NCBI GenBank assembly: GCA_028281535.1
Contig: JANQJS010000026.1
Span: 1-64,000 of the forward strand
Source: Sedimentisphaerales bacterium
Lineage (GTDB): Bacteria; Planctomycetota; Phycisphaerae; Sedimentisphaerales; SM23-30
Reading direction: 5' to 3'
Length of the DNA: 64,000 nucleotides
Shown here: piece after piece, positions 27,463 through 35,691 of the stretch
Position numbering within the stretch: position 1 is the stretch's first letter
Layout of the letters: each line of letters opens with the position of its first letter
Position numbers and translations under genes: made by a program
Notes under the pieces: model-generated
The model's database searches: none
What the model saw: only the letters and a program-made list of their open reading frames with translations
What the model was told of the DNA's origin: nothing

Positions 27463-30195
27463 ATGCAAAAATTTAAAGCAGCCTCTTATGTATTTATTGC
27501 GTTAGCCATATTATGGTCCACGACAATAGCACAAGCCTCGATATTAAATGTGCCTGCACAGTATAGCGACATTCAAACAGCAATCAATACTGCGCAAAAT
27601 GGAGATAAAATCATTGTTGCGGCAGGCATATATTATGAAAATATCAATTTTCTTGGTAAAGCAATTACTGTTACTTCGATTGATCCAAATGATCCGGATA
27701 TTGTAGAACAAACCATCTTAGATGGCTCACAACCTCAAGATCCAAATTTTGCAGGAGTAGCTCTTTTTACCTCAGGTGAAGATCCAAATAGTGTTTTAAC
27801 AGGCTTTACAATTCAAAATGGTAGTGGCCAGAGCGATCCAACCAGTAATGCTTGGCGTATTATTTTCACCGGTGCTAACGGTGATGGTGGTGCCATTCTT
27901 TGCATCAATTCATCACCAACGATATCTAAAAATGTTTTTAAGAATAACTATTCACTCTATGGAGGTGGTGCAATTTATTGCCACGACTCTTCTTCTCCCA
28001 CTATTGAGAATAATACATTTCAAAACAATTCGACCAAGACTTATGGCGGTGCCATTTTTACTAGAATCAATTGTTCACCTAAAATTGTTGACAATAAATT
28101 TTTCAGCAATGTGTGTGGCACACTAGGTGGCGCAATTTACCTTGCCACGAATTCCAATGCTTTCATCGCACGAAACGAATTCTTAAAGAATGAAGCAACG
28201 AATTTATCGGGTGGTGCAATTTATTATTTTATTAATTCATCCCCAAGTATTATCAATAATGTATTTAAAGATAATACGTGTAAGCAATTTGGCCCGGGAA
28301 TTCTATTAGAAAGCTCAGATGGAATAATTATTAACAATTTATTTTACAACAACGCCTCCATTGAAAGCTTTGGTGGCTCGATTGTCACTGGCTTAGGGGT
28401 CAATGTTATAATTTCAAATAACATTATTATGAAGAGTAACAAATCCGGAATTTACACTTTTTCAAACATTGGCTCAAACATAAAGAACAATCATTTTTGG
28501 GAAAATCTCAATGGTGACTTCGGCGGTACAACCCCTGACCAAATTGGTAATAATGACAACAAAAATTCAGATCCAAAATTACTTGTCAATATCATTCCCC
28601 CATTCACAAAATATGAACTGGAACCTAATTCTCCATGCATAGATGCTGGTGATCCAAACGATTTACCAATTGGAACGACGATTGATTACGACAAATCGAA
28701 TCGAATTGTTAACACAATAGATATTGGCCCTCAAGAATACAACGCCATCGGGGTACCTCAAGATCATTCCACGATACAGGCCGCCATCAATGCATCGACA
28801 ACCGGAGATACCATTATCGTTTCACCTGGTATTTATCAGGAAAATGTTAACTTCTTAAATAAAAACCTAAAAGTTCGTAGCCTCGATCCTCTTAACCCAA
28901 ATTGTGTTGCAACTACCATTATCGATGGCAACCAAACCGGAAGTTGTGTCGAAATCTTAGATGGTCAGGATGACACAACAGCGATTGCCGGATTTTATAT
29001 GAAAAATGGCCATGGTATTTTCGGCGGTGGTGTACACGTCAATAGCGCACAAGGCCCTGCTACGCTGTATAATTATATTATCAACTGTAAAGCAGATAGG
29101 TATGGTGGAGGTATTGACTATCGCAGTAATGCCTCAGGATTGATTCAATACAATACCATTATTAATAACTATGCGTCCGATGCAGGCGGTGGTATTCATT
29201 TAGGTCCTGGCTCATATGCTGACGTTTATAATAATGAAATATATAATAACACCACACCTGGTGAAGGAGGCGGAGGCATCTATACCTACAGTAAAACCTC
29301 CATTACCATTATTGACAATATCATTGTCGGAAACCTTGCCCCAGATTGTAATGGCGGTGGTGGAATCTGGCTTTGGGACCCTACATACAGTATTGTTGAA
29401 CGCAACATCATCATGAATAACATAACAATACCATTAACAACAGGAATCGGCATGGGGCGAGGTGGCGGCCTAGGGATTCAAGATGGCTATTCTTATATCG
29501 CAAATAATATCTTTGCAGGTAACATCGCTGAAGAAGGCGGTGCCGTTTCGATTCAATCCTTTTCGACTGCAGATCTATTTAATAATACCATTGTAAATAA
29601 CCGAGCAACCATCGTTGGCGGTGGGATCAATTTTGCTTTTGGTGTAGAAACCCCTACTATCAATAATATTGTTGCCTATAATGATCCTTCAGGAATCTAT
29701 ACGAAACCTTTTCCATTATTTCCATCTGATCCTAATCTTATAGCGAATAATGTCTGGAACAACTCAGGCCTGAACTATGATGGAGATATAATAGATCCGA
29801 ATGGTTTAAATAGTAATATTTCTGCCGACCCTCAATTTGTAGATAATGGCTATTGGGATCCCAACGGCTCGCCACAGACCGATGATGATATTTGGGTTGC
29901 AGGGGATTACCGTATAGGGTATCTATCCCCCTGCCGCGATACTGGTTCAAATCAGGTCAATATTGATGAAGATATCAATCTAACCAGCCGTCCTCAATTT
30001 GATGACATAGATATGGGTGCGATAGAAATCGATATCCACGACCTGAGTGCATCTGGAACGGTTGATATCTCTGACCTTATGCTCATTGTATCTAACTGGC
30101 TAGATACAGGGGAAAACATGCCATTAGATTTAAATGAGGACGATATTATCAATCTGTTTGAAATAGCCATTATAAGCTCAGAATGGTTCAATTAG
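27463..30195 (+). CDS. Secreted parallel beta-helix protein with C-terminal dockerin-like repeats
   Basis: A 910-residue protein with a signal peptide (about 1-28, AQAS). It contains two homologous right-handed beta-helix halves. The first begins with VPAQYSDIQTAINTAQNGD near 30 and the second with VPQDHSTIQAAINASTTGD near 430; each carries many GGGIY/GGAIY coil repeats. This fold is common in polysaccharide lyases and adhesins, but no lyase active site is recognisable. The end (about 850-910) has two dockerin-type calcium loops (SASGTVDISDLMLIV and NEDDIINLFEIAII) with a less canonical sequence than the dockerins downstream. It follows a pseudopilin gene. Confidence 0.8.
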   Translation: MQKFKAASYVFIALAILWSTTIAQASILNVPAQYSDIQTAINTAQNGDKIIVAAGIYYENINFLGKAITVTSIDPNDPDIVEQTILDGSQPQDPNFAGVALFTSGEDPNSVLTGFTIQNGSGQSDPTSNAWRIIFTGANGDGGAILCINSSPTISKNVFKNNYSLYGGGAIYCHDSSSPTIENNTFQNNSTKTYGGAIFTRINCSPKIVDNKFFSNVCGTLGGAIYLATNSNAFIARNEFLKNEATNLSGGAIYYFINSSPSIINNVFKDNTCKQFGPGILLESSDGIIINNLFYNNASIESFGGSIVTGLGVNVIISNNIIMKSNKSGIYTFSNIGSNIKNNHFWENLNGDFGGTTPDQIGNNDNKNSDPKLLVNIIPPFTKYELEPNSPCIDAGDPNDLPIGTTIDYDKSNRIVNTIDIGPQEYNAIGVPQDHSTIQAAINASTTGDTIIVSPGIYQENVNFLNKNLKVRSLDPLNPNCVATTIIDGNQTGSCVEILDGQDDTTAIAGFYMKNGHGIFGGGVHVNSAQGPATLYNYIINCKADRYGGGIDYRSNASGLIQYNTIINNYASDAGGGIHLGPGSYADVYNNEIYNNTTPGEGGGGIYTYSKTSITIIDNIIVGNLAPDCNGGGGIWLWDPTYSIVERNIIMNNITIPLTTGIGMGRGGGLGIQDGYSYIANNIFAGNIAEEGGAVSIQSFSTADLFNNTIVNNRATIVGGGINFAFGVETPTINNIVAYNDPSGIYTKPFPLFPSDPNLIANNVWNNSGLNYDGDIIDPNGLNSNISADPQFVDNGYWDPNGSPQTDDDIWVAGDYRIGYLSPCRDTGSNQVNIDEDINLTSRPQFDDIDMGAIEIDIHDLSASGTVDISDLMLIVSNWLDTGENMPLDLNEDDIINLFEIAIISSEWFN

Positions 30196-30293
30196 CAGTA
30201 TTCGCACTACAATCGATTATATTGACAATGTTCTCAATTCTCGATAGGATATTTGTTTTCGAAATAATCTTTTAACCCTTGGAGATATATACC

Positions 30294-30722
30294 ATGCAAC
30301 GTGTAATTTGCAGCCTTTTTTGTTTAAGTTTTGCAATACTAATTGGATGTCAACCGAACAAAGAACTTGAAGTCTGTATTCTAGAAAAGGAAGAAATCAA
30401 TCAGAAAGCCTTATTGCTAACTGAAGAAATTGAGGAACTGAATATCAAACTGGAAACCCTGACCAGTGACTGTAAATCTCAAATCAACGAATACATTGAA
30501 AACGTAGCAAGACTCACAGATTTCCTCTTAAAATCATCCCAGGCAGCCACTCAAATGCAAGCGGAGCACAAAACCCTACTAAAAGATAAAGAGAAACTAT
30601 CAACTCAACTTCAAGATGCCCAAAGCAAAATAAATCAACTAAATGTTCATAATAATGCTTTGAAAAAGCGAATACAATCCCTATTAGCTTCAGAGCAATC
30701 AACTTCCCCATCAATAGAATAG
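30294..30722 (+). CDS. Coiled-coil lipoprotein
   Basis: A 142-residue protein with a lipoprotein signal: a short basic N-terminus, a hydrophobic run and the lipobox LIGC with Cys at about 19. The rest is almost continuous coiled coil (about 30-135), rich in Gln, Glu and Lys. The ATG at 30294 is chosen because TTGGAG precedes it. It follows the beta-helix protein by about 100 bases and is closed by a strong terminator. The family is not recognised; an envelope-anchored spacer or tether is plausible. Confidence 0.7.
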   Translation: MQRVICSLFCLSFAILIGCQPNKELEVCILEKEEINQKALLLTEEIEELNIKLETLTSDCKSQINEYIENVARLTDFLLKSSQAATQMQAEHKTLLKDKEKLSTQLQDAQSKINQLNVHNNALKKRIQSLLASEQSTSPSIE

Positions 30723-30752
30723 ATCGTATCACAACATCCTAATGATATACAA

Positions 30753-30786
30753 TAAGGGATCTTAATATACATTTAAGATCCCTTTT
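30753..30786 (+). terminator. Strong intrinsic terminator after the lipoprotein gene
   Basis: AAGGGATCTTAA pairs with TTAAGATCCCTT around a short loop, giving a long perfect stem, and is followed by TTATTTTTA. It lies between convergent genes and has A-rich sequence on the other side, so it may also serve the minus-strand dockerin gene. Confidence 0.85.
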
Positions 30787-30839
30787 ATTTTTATATTAAA
30801 TCATTAATAGTGATTACAAAATCGCCTTTCAACGACGCA

Positions 30840-31628
30840 CTAAAACCAGGGAAAACAATCACTATTATAAAATGGTGGCTGCCCATTCGTTTGTAATAGC
30901 ACTGTAAGATTGCTTAAATCAAACACATTAATGACACCATCTCCCGTCACATCACGACATGCATCAGCATTGGTTACAACAGGAACATTGTAGAAAGGTG
31001 GAACACCGTTGATCTGCAAAAACAATGACAGGTTACTCAAGTCAAAGACATTGATAACGCCATCACCAGTAGCATCACCCAAGCAAGTTTGGCAAGATGG
31101 ACCGAAATCTTCAACGAATGTAACATTGAATTCTACACCTTCAGCAGCAACGACGCCACCTCTTGTGCAGTCGGTACCCAAACCAGCAGCCGTTGCAGGA
31201 CCATCCAATACAATGGTAGCAATTGCACCAGCTGTATTTGGATCTGTACCTAAAGCACCAGCACTAACTGCAAAGCTAGTTGAACCAAGAGGTGCAACAC
31301 CAGGAGCACCTTGTAGAGCAACTGGGGTTTTTGTACCATTGGTAAAATTGTTAGGATCTCCTTGATTATCAAATCCCCAGTCGATTGGCGTATTGAACTC
31401 ACCATCCAGTGTAGACAGGTTAGGGTCTGCCAACGTTGCACCAACAATGTTCATTTCAAAGCTCATACCAACAGGGATGGCTTCGGCACCTGAATAGGTC
31501 AGAACGATGGCGTTACCAGAAGCTGTTGCAGTAATGATAATGTTAGGATCAGCTTCACCACAACTTTCAGCTTGAACCAATTGACAAAAAGCTACAATAC
31601 CAAACACAAAGAAAAATAGTTTCTTCAT
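30840..31628 (-). CDS. Secreted beta-sandwich protein with paired dockerin repeats (paralog 1)
   Basis: A 262-residue exported protein. Its signal peptide (about 1-20) ends near VQA, followed by ESCGEADPNI, the start of a beta-rich domain of about 150 residues. The domain is shared with the paralogs at 31.6 and 34.1 kb and resembles the lineage-specific cohesin-like domain of Phycisphaerae proteins. The C-terminus has two dockerin-type loops (DATGDGVINVFDLSNL and DVTGDGVINVFDLSNL), each ending in a PPFYN tag. AAGGTTGG precedes the ATG at 31628. No enzyme motif is seen; binding or anchoring is likely. Confidence 0.8.
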   Translation of the reverse strand: MKKLFFFVFGIVAFCQLVQAESCGEADPNIIITATASGNAIVLTYSGAEAIPVGMSFEMNIVGATLADPNLSTLDGEFNTPIDWGFDNQGDPNNFTNGTKTPVALQGAPGVAPLGSTSFAVSAGALGTDPNTAGAIATIVLDGPATAAGLGTDCTRGGVVAAEGVEFNVTFVEDFGPSCQTCLGDATGDGVINVFDLSNLSLFLQINGVPPFYNVPVVTNADACRDVTGDGVINVFDLSNLTVLLQTNGQPPFYNSDCFPWF

Positions 31629-31645
31629 ACCAACCTTACAATCAA

Positions 31646-32443
31646 TTATGGGCAAACAACATTATAAAATGGCGGAAGACCATTCGTTTGCAACAACAAA
31701 GAAAATTGACTCAAATCAAAAACATTAATCACATTGTCTTGATTTAAATCAATACAAATGTCTCCAGGATCGTCACAGGGATTATAATTAATGTTGTAAA
31801 ATGGTGGCAGGCCATACGTTTGCAACAACACAGCGAAGCAACTTAAGTCAAAAACATTAGTAATGCCATCGCCGTTGCAATCACCTGGACAAGTTGGACA
31901 AATCCCCAAACATGGAGCAAATACAAACTCCACATCCATTTCAACGCCATTTTCTGTAACAACGCCGCCTCGGGTACAATCTGGGCTTAAAGCCACACTT
32001 GACGCTGGCCCATTCAAGACAATAGTAGCAATCGCACCTGAAATACCGGTATCAGCACCTAAAGCACCAGCGCTAACGGAAAAATTATTTGAACCTAAAG
32101 CTGCAACGCCAGGAGCACCAATTTGAGCAACAGGCGTTTGACTACCATTGGCAAAATTATTCGGATCATCTTGATTATCAAAAGCCCAATCAATTGGCGT
32201 ATTAAAATCGCCATCGATGGTTGACAAATTTGGGTCAGCAAGAGTTGCCCCACCAACTACCATTTCAAAGCTCACACCAACGGGAGACTCTTCCGCATCA
32301 GAAAAAGTCACCTCAAGATTATTACCATTTTGCGTAATTATAATGATTATATTCGGATCAGCTTCTCCACAGCTCTCAGCAAAGGTAAATTGAGAGACAG
32401 AAAAGATAGACAGGCTTAAAATGACAAAAAAGAAATGCTTCAT
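31646..32443 (-). CDS. Secreted beta-sandwich protein with paired dockerin repeats (paralog 2)
   Basis: A 265-residue paralog of the neighbour downstream. It shares the mature start ESCGEADPNI, the VGVSFEM strand, the conserved NTPIDWAFDN segment and CTRGGVV before the dockerins. Two calcium loops (DCNGDGITNVFDLS and DLNQDNVINVFDLS) each end in LLQTxGLPPFYN. The linker is Cys-rich (CLGICPTCPGDC), suggesting disulfides. AGGAGG lies 6 nt before the ATG at 32443; the open frame upstream to 32536 is not supported by a ribosome site. It precedes paralog 1 by 17 bases, so the two are probably one operon. Confidence 0.82.
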   Translation of the reverse strand: MKHFFFVILSLSIFSVSQFTFAESCGEADPNIIIIITQNGNNLEVTFSDAEESPVGVSFEMVVGGATLADPNLSTIDGDFNTPIDWAFDNQDDPNNFANGSQTPVAQIGAPGVAALGSNNFSVSAGALGADTGISGAIATIVLNGPASSVALSPDCTRGGVVTENGVEMDVEFVFAPCLGICPTCPGDCNGDGITNVFDLSCFAVLLQTYGLPPFYNINYNPCDDPGDICIDLNQDNVINVFDLSQFSLLLQTNGLPPFYNVVCP

Positions 32444-32602
32444 AACAACCTCCTGATAAGACACGCTAGCTATACTACTACTAATTAACTTGATTGATAA
32501 TTGAGCCGTGGCCAAAATTTGTTTAAAACTCGACATTTATCTGGCTATTCCAAGTACTAGTATACTGGCGAGCAGGTGAAATAGCAATATCTTTTTATTT
32601 TC

Positions 32603-33322
32603 CTACTCTGGCTGGCAAGGTATTTCAAAAAAAGGTGGCGTACCATAGGTCTGCAGAATGCTAACCATCGAACTGACATCAAAGATATTCACTAAAACAC
32701 CATCCCCCGTTAAATCATAGCAAATGGTACTTTCTGTTAGTGGAATATCGTAAAAAGGATCTACACCATTTGCCTGGATATAGGTAATCAATGCACTCAA
32801 ATCAAAATTATCAATTTTATTATCACCAGTAATATCCCCAACACATGTTTCGCACTGATTTTTCGTGACATCGACGACGAGCGGAAAATTGTTTGTCACC
32901 TGAATTGGCTGGCCTGCCGAATCAATAACGCCCCCTTGATCAGCCGATTCATCAATCGTCACTTGAGCCGTTTTTCCTACGCGAATATCAACAATAGATT
33001 CAAGAGAACCTGGAAAAGGTGTCTGAGCATCCAATGTACTTAAAAGTGAAATGGTGATTTGGTTCACCTCATTATCATTAGGATCAAATGTTCGGAGCAA
33101 ATCATAATAAGGTGTTTGTAACTGAACGGTCAGTTCAACATTGGGATCATTCACAGAAATATTTAAAGCCAAGCCTATTGGTGGATTGCCTGTAAAAGAA
33201 CTATATCCAAGCGACAATATTCCATTTTCATTATCGGTTACTTGCAATGTTAGATCACTCGCACAGACTGTAGAGCCCCATAACATCACACAGCTTAGAA
33301 CAAACGCACTTACCCGGATCAT
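32603..33322 (-). CDS. Secreted protein with paired dockerin repeats (diverged paralog 3)
   Basis: A 239-residue exported protein (signal peptide about 1-21, ending VCAS). The N-domain is diverged from the neighbouring paralogs but keeps the order of strands (LSLGYSSFTGNPPIGLALNISV, then a GGVID turn before the linker). The linker CETCVGD leads into two dockerin loops (DITGDNKIDNFDLS and DLTGDGVLVNIFDVS, the second with one extra residue), ending in DPFYD and PPFFE, a variant of the tag. It lies 160 bases from paralog 2 on the same strand. Confidence 0.78.
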   Translation of the reverse strand: MIRVSAFVLSCVMLWGSTVCASDLTLQVTDNENGILSLGYSSFTGNPPIGLALNISVNDPNVELTVQLQTPYYDLLRTFDPNDNEVNQITISLLSTLDAQTPFPGSLESIVDIRVGKTAQVTIDESADQGGVIDSAGQPIQVTNNFPLVVDVTKNQCETCVGDITGDNKIDNFDLSALITYIQANGVDPFYDIPLTESTICYDLTGDGVLVNIFDVSSMVSILQTYGTPPFFEIPCQPE

Positions 33323-33404
33323 TCTCGCCTCGCTATCACCTTCTTAAAAACATTTCCCTAAGCCATCAGCATCACGCAGCCACATGTAATATAAACATAA
33401 AAAA

Positions 33405-33433
33405 AACGAGATGGGCACAAGACCCATCTCGTT
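33405..33433 (-). terminator. Intrinsic terminator after the PEP-CTERM gene
   Basis: AACGAGATGGG pairs perfectly with CCCATCTCGTT around a 7-base loop. On the minus strand the hairpin is followed by a run of T (the A-run at 33397-33406 on the plus strand). It ends transcription of the gene at 33.5-34.0 kb. Confidence 0.85.
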
Positions 33434-33468
33434 ATAGATACATCGACTACATAATAAAATGTAGTTAA

Positions 33469-34011
33469 TTATGCACGACGACGACGAGCTAACGCCAAAC
33501 CGCCCAAACCAAGAAGACTCATGGTCATTGGTTCTGGGATAACGTGAATAACAGTACCTTCGATAGCAACAGGGCTGAAAGTACCATCAGCTGACTGATT
33601 GTTGGTTGCAAACAACTGAATTTCAGTTGAAGGAGGTACTTGAGGAACATGGTATTCAACAACCCAATGCAAACCAGCAACAGGAACATCTGTTACACCA
33701 GCCAAGATACCAACAACTGACTGAATCAAAAGACCACCAGCGTTAACAACGGTACCAGGAGCACCAAAAGCGTTGTCAAAGTTAGGGTTGATGATAGCAG
33801 GGTTGTTAGCAGTACCACCGTGGCTACTGTTAAGATCGAAGCTCAAAGCAGCCAATGGAACATCTGAAGTTACTTCTAAAAGAATAACGTCAGATGGTGA
33901 GTAACTAGGTTTTTGGTCCGCAGCAGCTACACCAATTGAAATAGCAGCTTGCGATACTGATGCAAACCCTGCAACAGCGACTACTAAAGCTAAAACTAAA
34001 GACTTCTTCAT
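33469..34011 (-). CDS. PEP-CTERM protein with cohesin-like domain
   Basis: A 180-residue exported protein with a signal peptide (about 1-22, SQAA). The mature part begins ISIGVAAADQKPSYSPSDVILLEV, a beta-sandwich pattern like a cohesin-type domain. The C-terminus has the complete PEP-CTERM signal: PEP, a hydrophobic stretch and RRRRA. In bacteria with exosortase such tails direct sorting and cleavage at the cell envelope. AAGGAG precedes the ATG at 34011. A decayed copy of this gene lies at 40.15-40.5 kb. No exosortase gene is in the window. Confidence 0.88.
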   Translation of the reverse strand: MKKSLVLALVVAVAGFASVSQAAISIGVAAADQKPSYSPSDVILLEVTSDVPLAALSFDLNSSHGGTANNPAIINPNFDNAFGAPGTVVNAGGLLIQSVVGILAGVTDVPVAGLHWVVEYHVPQVPPSTEIQLFATNNQSADGTFSPVAIEGTVIHVIPEPMTMSLLGLGGLALARRRRA

Positions 34012-34144
34012 TCTAAAATCTCCTTTTTGATTTTCTCCAGCCACCTATCCTTGGATTTGTTCATCCAATTGAACATTTTCCTAAATAATGGTAGCTAATA
34101 TAAAATAAATCTTTTTTAAATTAAATTCAATCTAACAATTACAA

Positions 34145-34930
34145 TTATGGGCAAGGTACGTTGTAGAATGGTGGTAGACCATTGGTCTGCAAGAATAACG
34201 ATAGGTTACTCAAGTCAAACACGTTAACAACGCCATCACCAGTTCTGTCACGACATGCTTCAGCATTGGTAGTAACAGGAACGTTGTAGAATGGTGGTAA
34301 ACCATTGGTCTGCAAGAATAACGATAGGTTACTCAAGTCAAACACGTTAACAACGCCATCACCAGTAGCATCACCTGGACATGTAGGACATACAGGGGTG
34401 CCTGGATCGAACACAAAAGTAACATCCATTTCTACACCATCAGCAGCAACAACACCACCTCTTGTGCAGTCTGGGCTTAAAGTAACACCACCTACTGCAC
34501 CATCCAATGCGATAGTAGCAATAGCACCAGCAATATTAGGATCGGTACCTAAAGCACCAGCACTAACTGAAAAACTGGTTGACCCAATAGGAGCAACACC
34601 AGGAGCACCTTGCAGAGCAACTGGAGTTTGTGTGCCATTGGTGAAATTGTTTGGATCACCTTGGTTATCAAATGCCCAATCGATTGGCGTATTGAAAGCA
34701 CCATCAATGGTTGACAAGTTAGGATCAGCCAAAGCAGCACCGGTGATATCTAATTGAAAACTGACACCAACTGGTACAGCTTCTGCGTCAGAAAAAGTTA
34801 CATCCAAATTGTTACCATTTGCAGTAACAGTAATAACAATGTTAGGATCAGCTTCTCCGCAGCTTTCTGCAAAAACAGGAGCGGTCAAGGCGACAACCGC
34901 CAATAATAAAACTAGTAAATTCTTCATCAT
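34145..34930 (-). CDS. Secreted beta-sandwich protein with paired dockerin repeats (paralog 4)
   Basis: A 261-residue exported protein, closest to paralogs 1 and 2: ESCGEADPNI after the signal peptide, VGVSFQLDI, NTPIDWAFDN, CTRGGVV. The two dockerin units read GDGVVNVFDLSNLSLFLQ and are identical in that stretch; both end in NGLPPFYNVP. The DNA of the two units is almost identical over 86 bases (see the repeat entries), more than needed for protein identity. GGAG lies 6 nt before the ATG at 34930. It is first in the minus-strand array, preceded by a 760-base gap. Confidence 0.83.
   Translation of the reverse strand: MMKNLLVLLLAVVALTAPVFAESCGEADPNIVITVTANGNNLDVTFSDAEAVPVGVSFQLDITGAALADPNLSTIDGAFNTPIDWAFDNQGDPNNFTNGTQTPVALQGAPGVAPIGSTSFSVSAGALGTDPNIAGAIATIALDGAVGGVTLSPDCTRGGVVAADGVEMDVTFVFDPGTPVCPTCPGDATGDGVVNVFDLSNLSLFLQTNGLPPFYNVPVTTNAEACRDRTGDGVVNVFDLSNLSLFLQTNGLPPFYNVPCP
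34158..34243. repeat. Dockerin-coding direct repeat, copy A (86 bp)
   Basis: The segment encodes one dockerin unit of paralog 4 and repeats at 34281-34366 with a single base difference, at about position 19. Confidence 0.9.
34281..34366. repeat. Dockerin-coding direct repeat, copy B (86 bp)
   Basis: Second copy of the segment at 34158-34243, offset by 123 bases. Synonymous positions are also conserved, which points to recent tandem duplication or gene conversion. Confidence 0.9.
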
Positions 34931-35691
34931 TAAGTTCTCCACTCAACATAAATAGAACAGATCGTTAAAAACTCTAGTAAGCTTGGATTTGGTCCTGTCT
35001 ATTTCGCCTCAAAACTCTTTCACCTCGAAAAAGCCGACGGGCACCAAATCAACATAAAAAACAAATATCTTTTCTTCAGGTCCTCCTTTCTCACCTCAAA
35101 AAAAACGTTGTTACGAACTGCCTAAGCTTACATCGCTTTTTGCGATTTAAGCAACGATAAGTGTGTGTGTATCATTAAATTGTATATTTTTCGTGAACAG
35201 ATAGTTGGAATACCGATTGGTTTTCCGATTATTATTAGACCAAATTTCTCAAGCTTGGTCAAGATTTTTCTCTCCGATAACGTCCGATATACAACTTTTT
35301 TTACAGAGTTGTGGATACAGACTCACATTGACTGTTGATATTATATTGCAATAGGTAGGCCAAAAAAAAGTTAAAGGTTGCTCATAATTTATATTTTCCC
35401 CTATCTTATTTCTATTAAAACACTTAGGTCTCATTTTTTTCTGATAATTACTCGCAGTACGTCCATATAATATTGCCCATGTTGACACAAATCAACCCAC
35501 CCAACAAACATATCCCCCTAACCCCATTATAAATAAGATGTTACAAAATTAAACACTCCAATAGTGGGCAGTTGCCCAAAAGCATCAATTCGGGCTAATT
35601 TCATCTGATAATTCATTGAAAACCGATAGAATATGAGGTATTTGAAACTTGTAGCGATTATGCTATTTACCGATTGCAGATTAAAGGAAAC
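34931..35691. other. Non-coding divergent intergenic region
   Basis: About 760 bases between two divergent genes. It should hold promoters for both, but I cannot identify a convincing -35/-10 pair. A weak GACCAA/TTGGTC hairpin lies at about 35239-35261, and a short GT run at about 35162. A 79-codon open frame on the minus strand (35249-35488) has no ribosome site or protein-like pattern and is not called. Confidence 0.5.

Noticed and set aside
34158-34366. CRISPR-like repeat
   Set aside because: Only two copies, far longer than CRISPR repeats, and they encode protein (dockerin units).
30840-34930. A cellulosome gene cluster
   Set aside because: Dockerin-type repeats are present, but there is no scaffoldin, true cohesin array or secreted glycoside hydrolase in the window; a cellulosome cannot be claimed.
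35249-35488. 79-codon open frame on the minus strand in the large intergenic region
   Set aside because: No ribosome site, odd composition and no protein-like pattern; probably chance.
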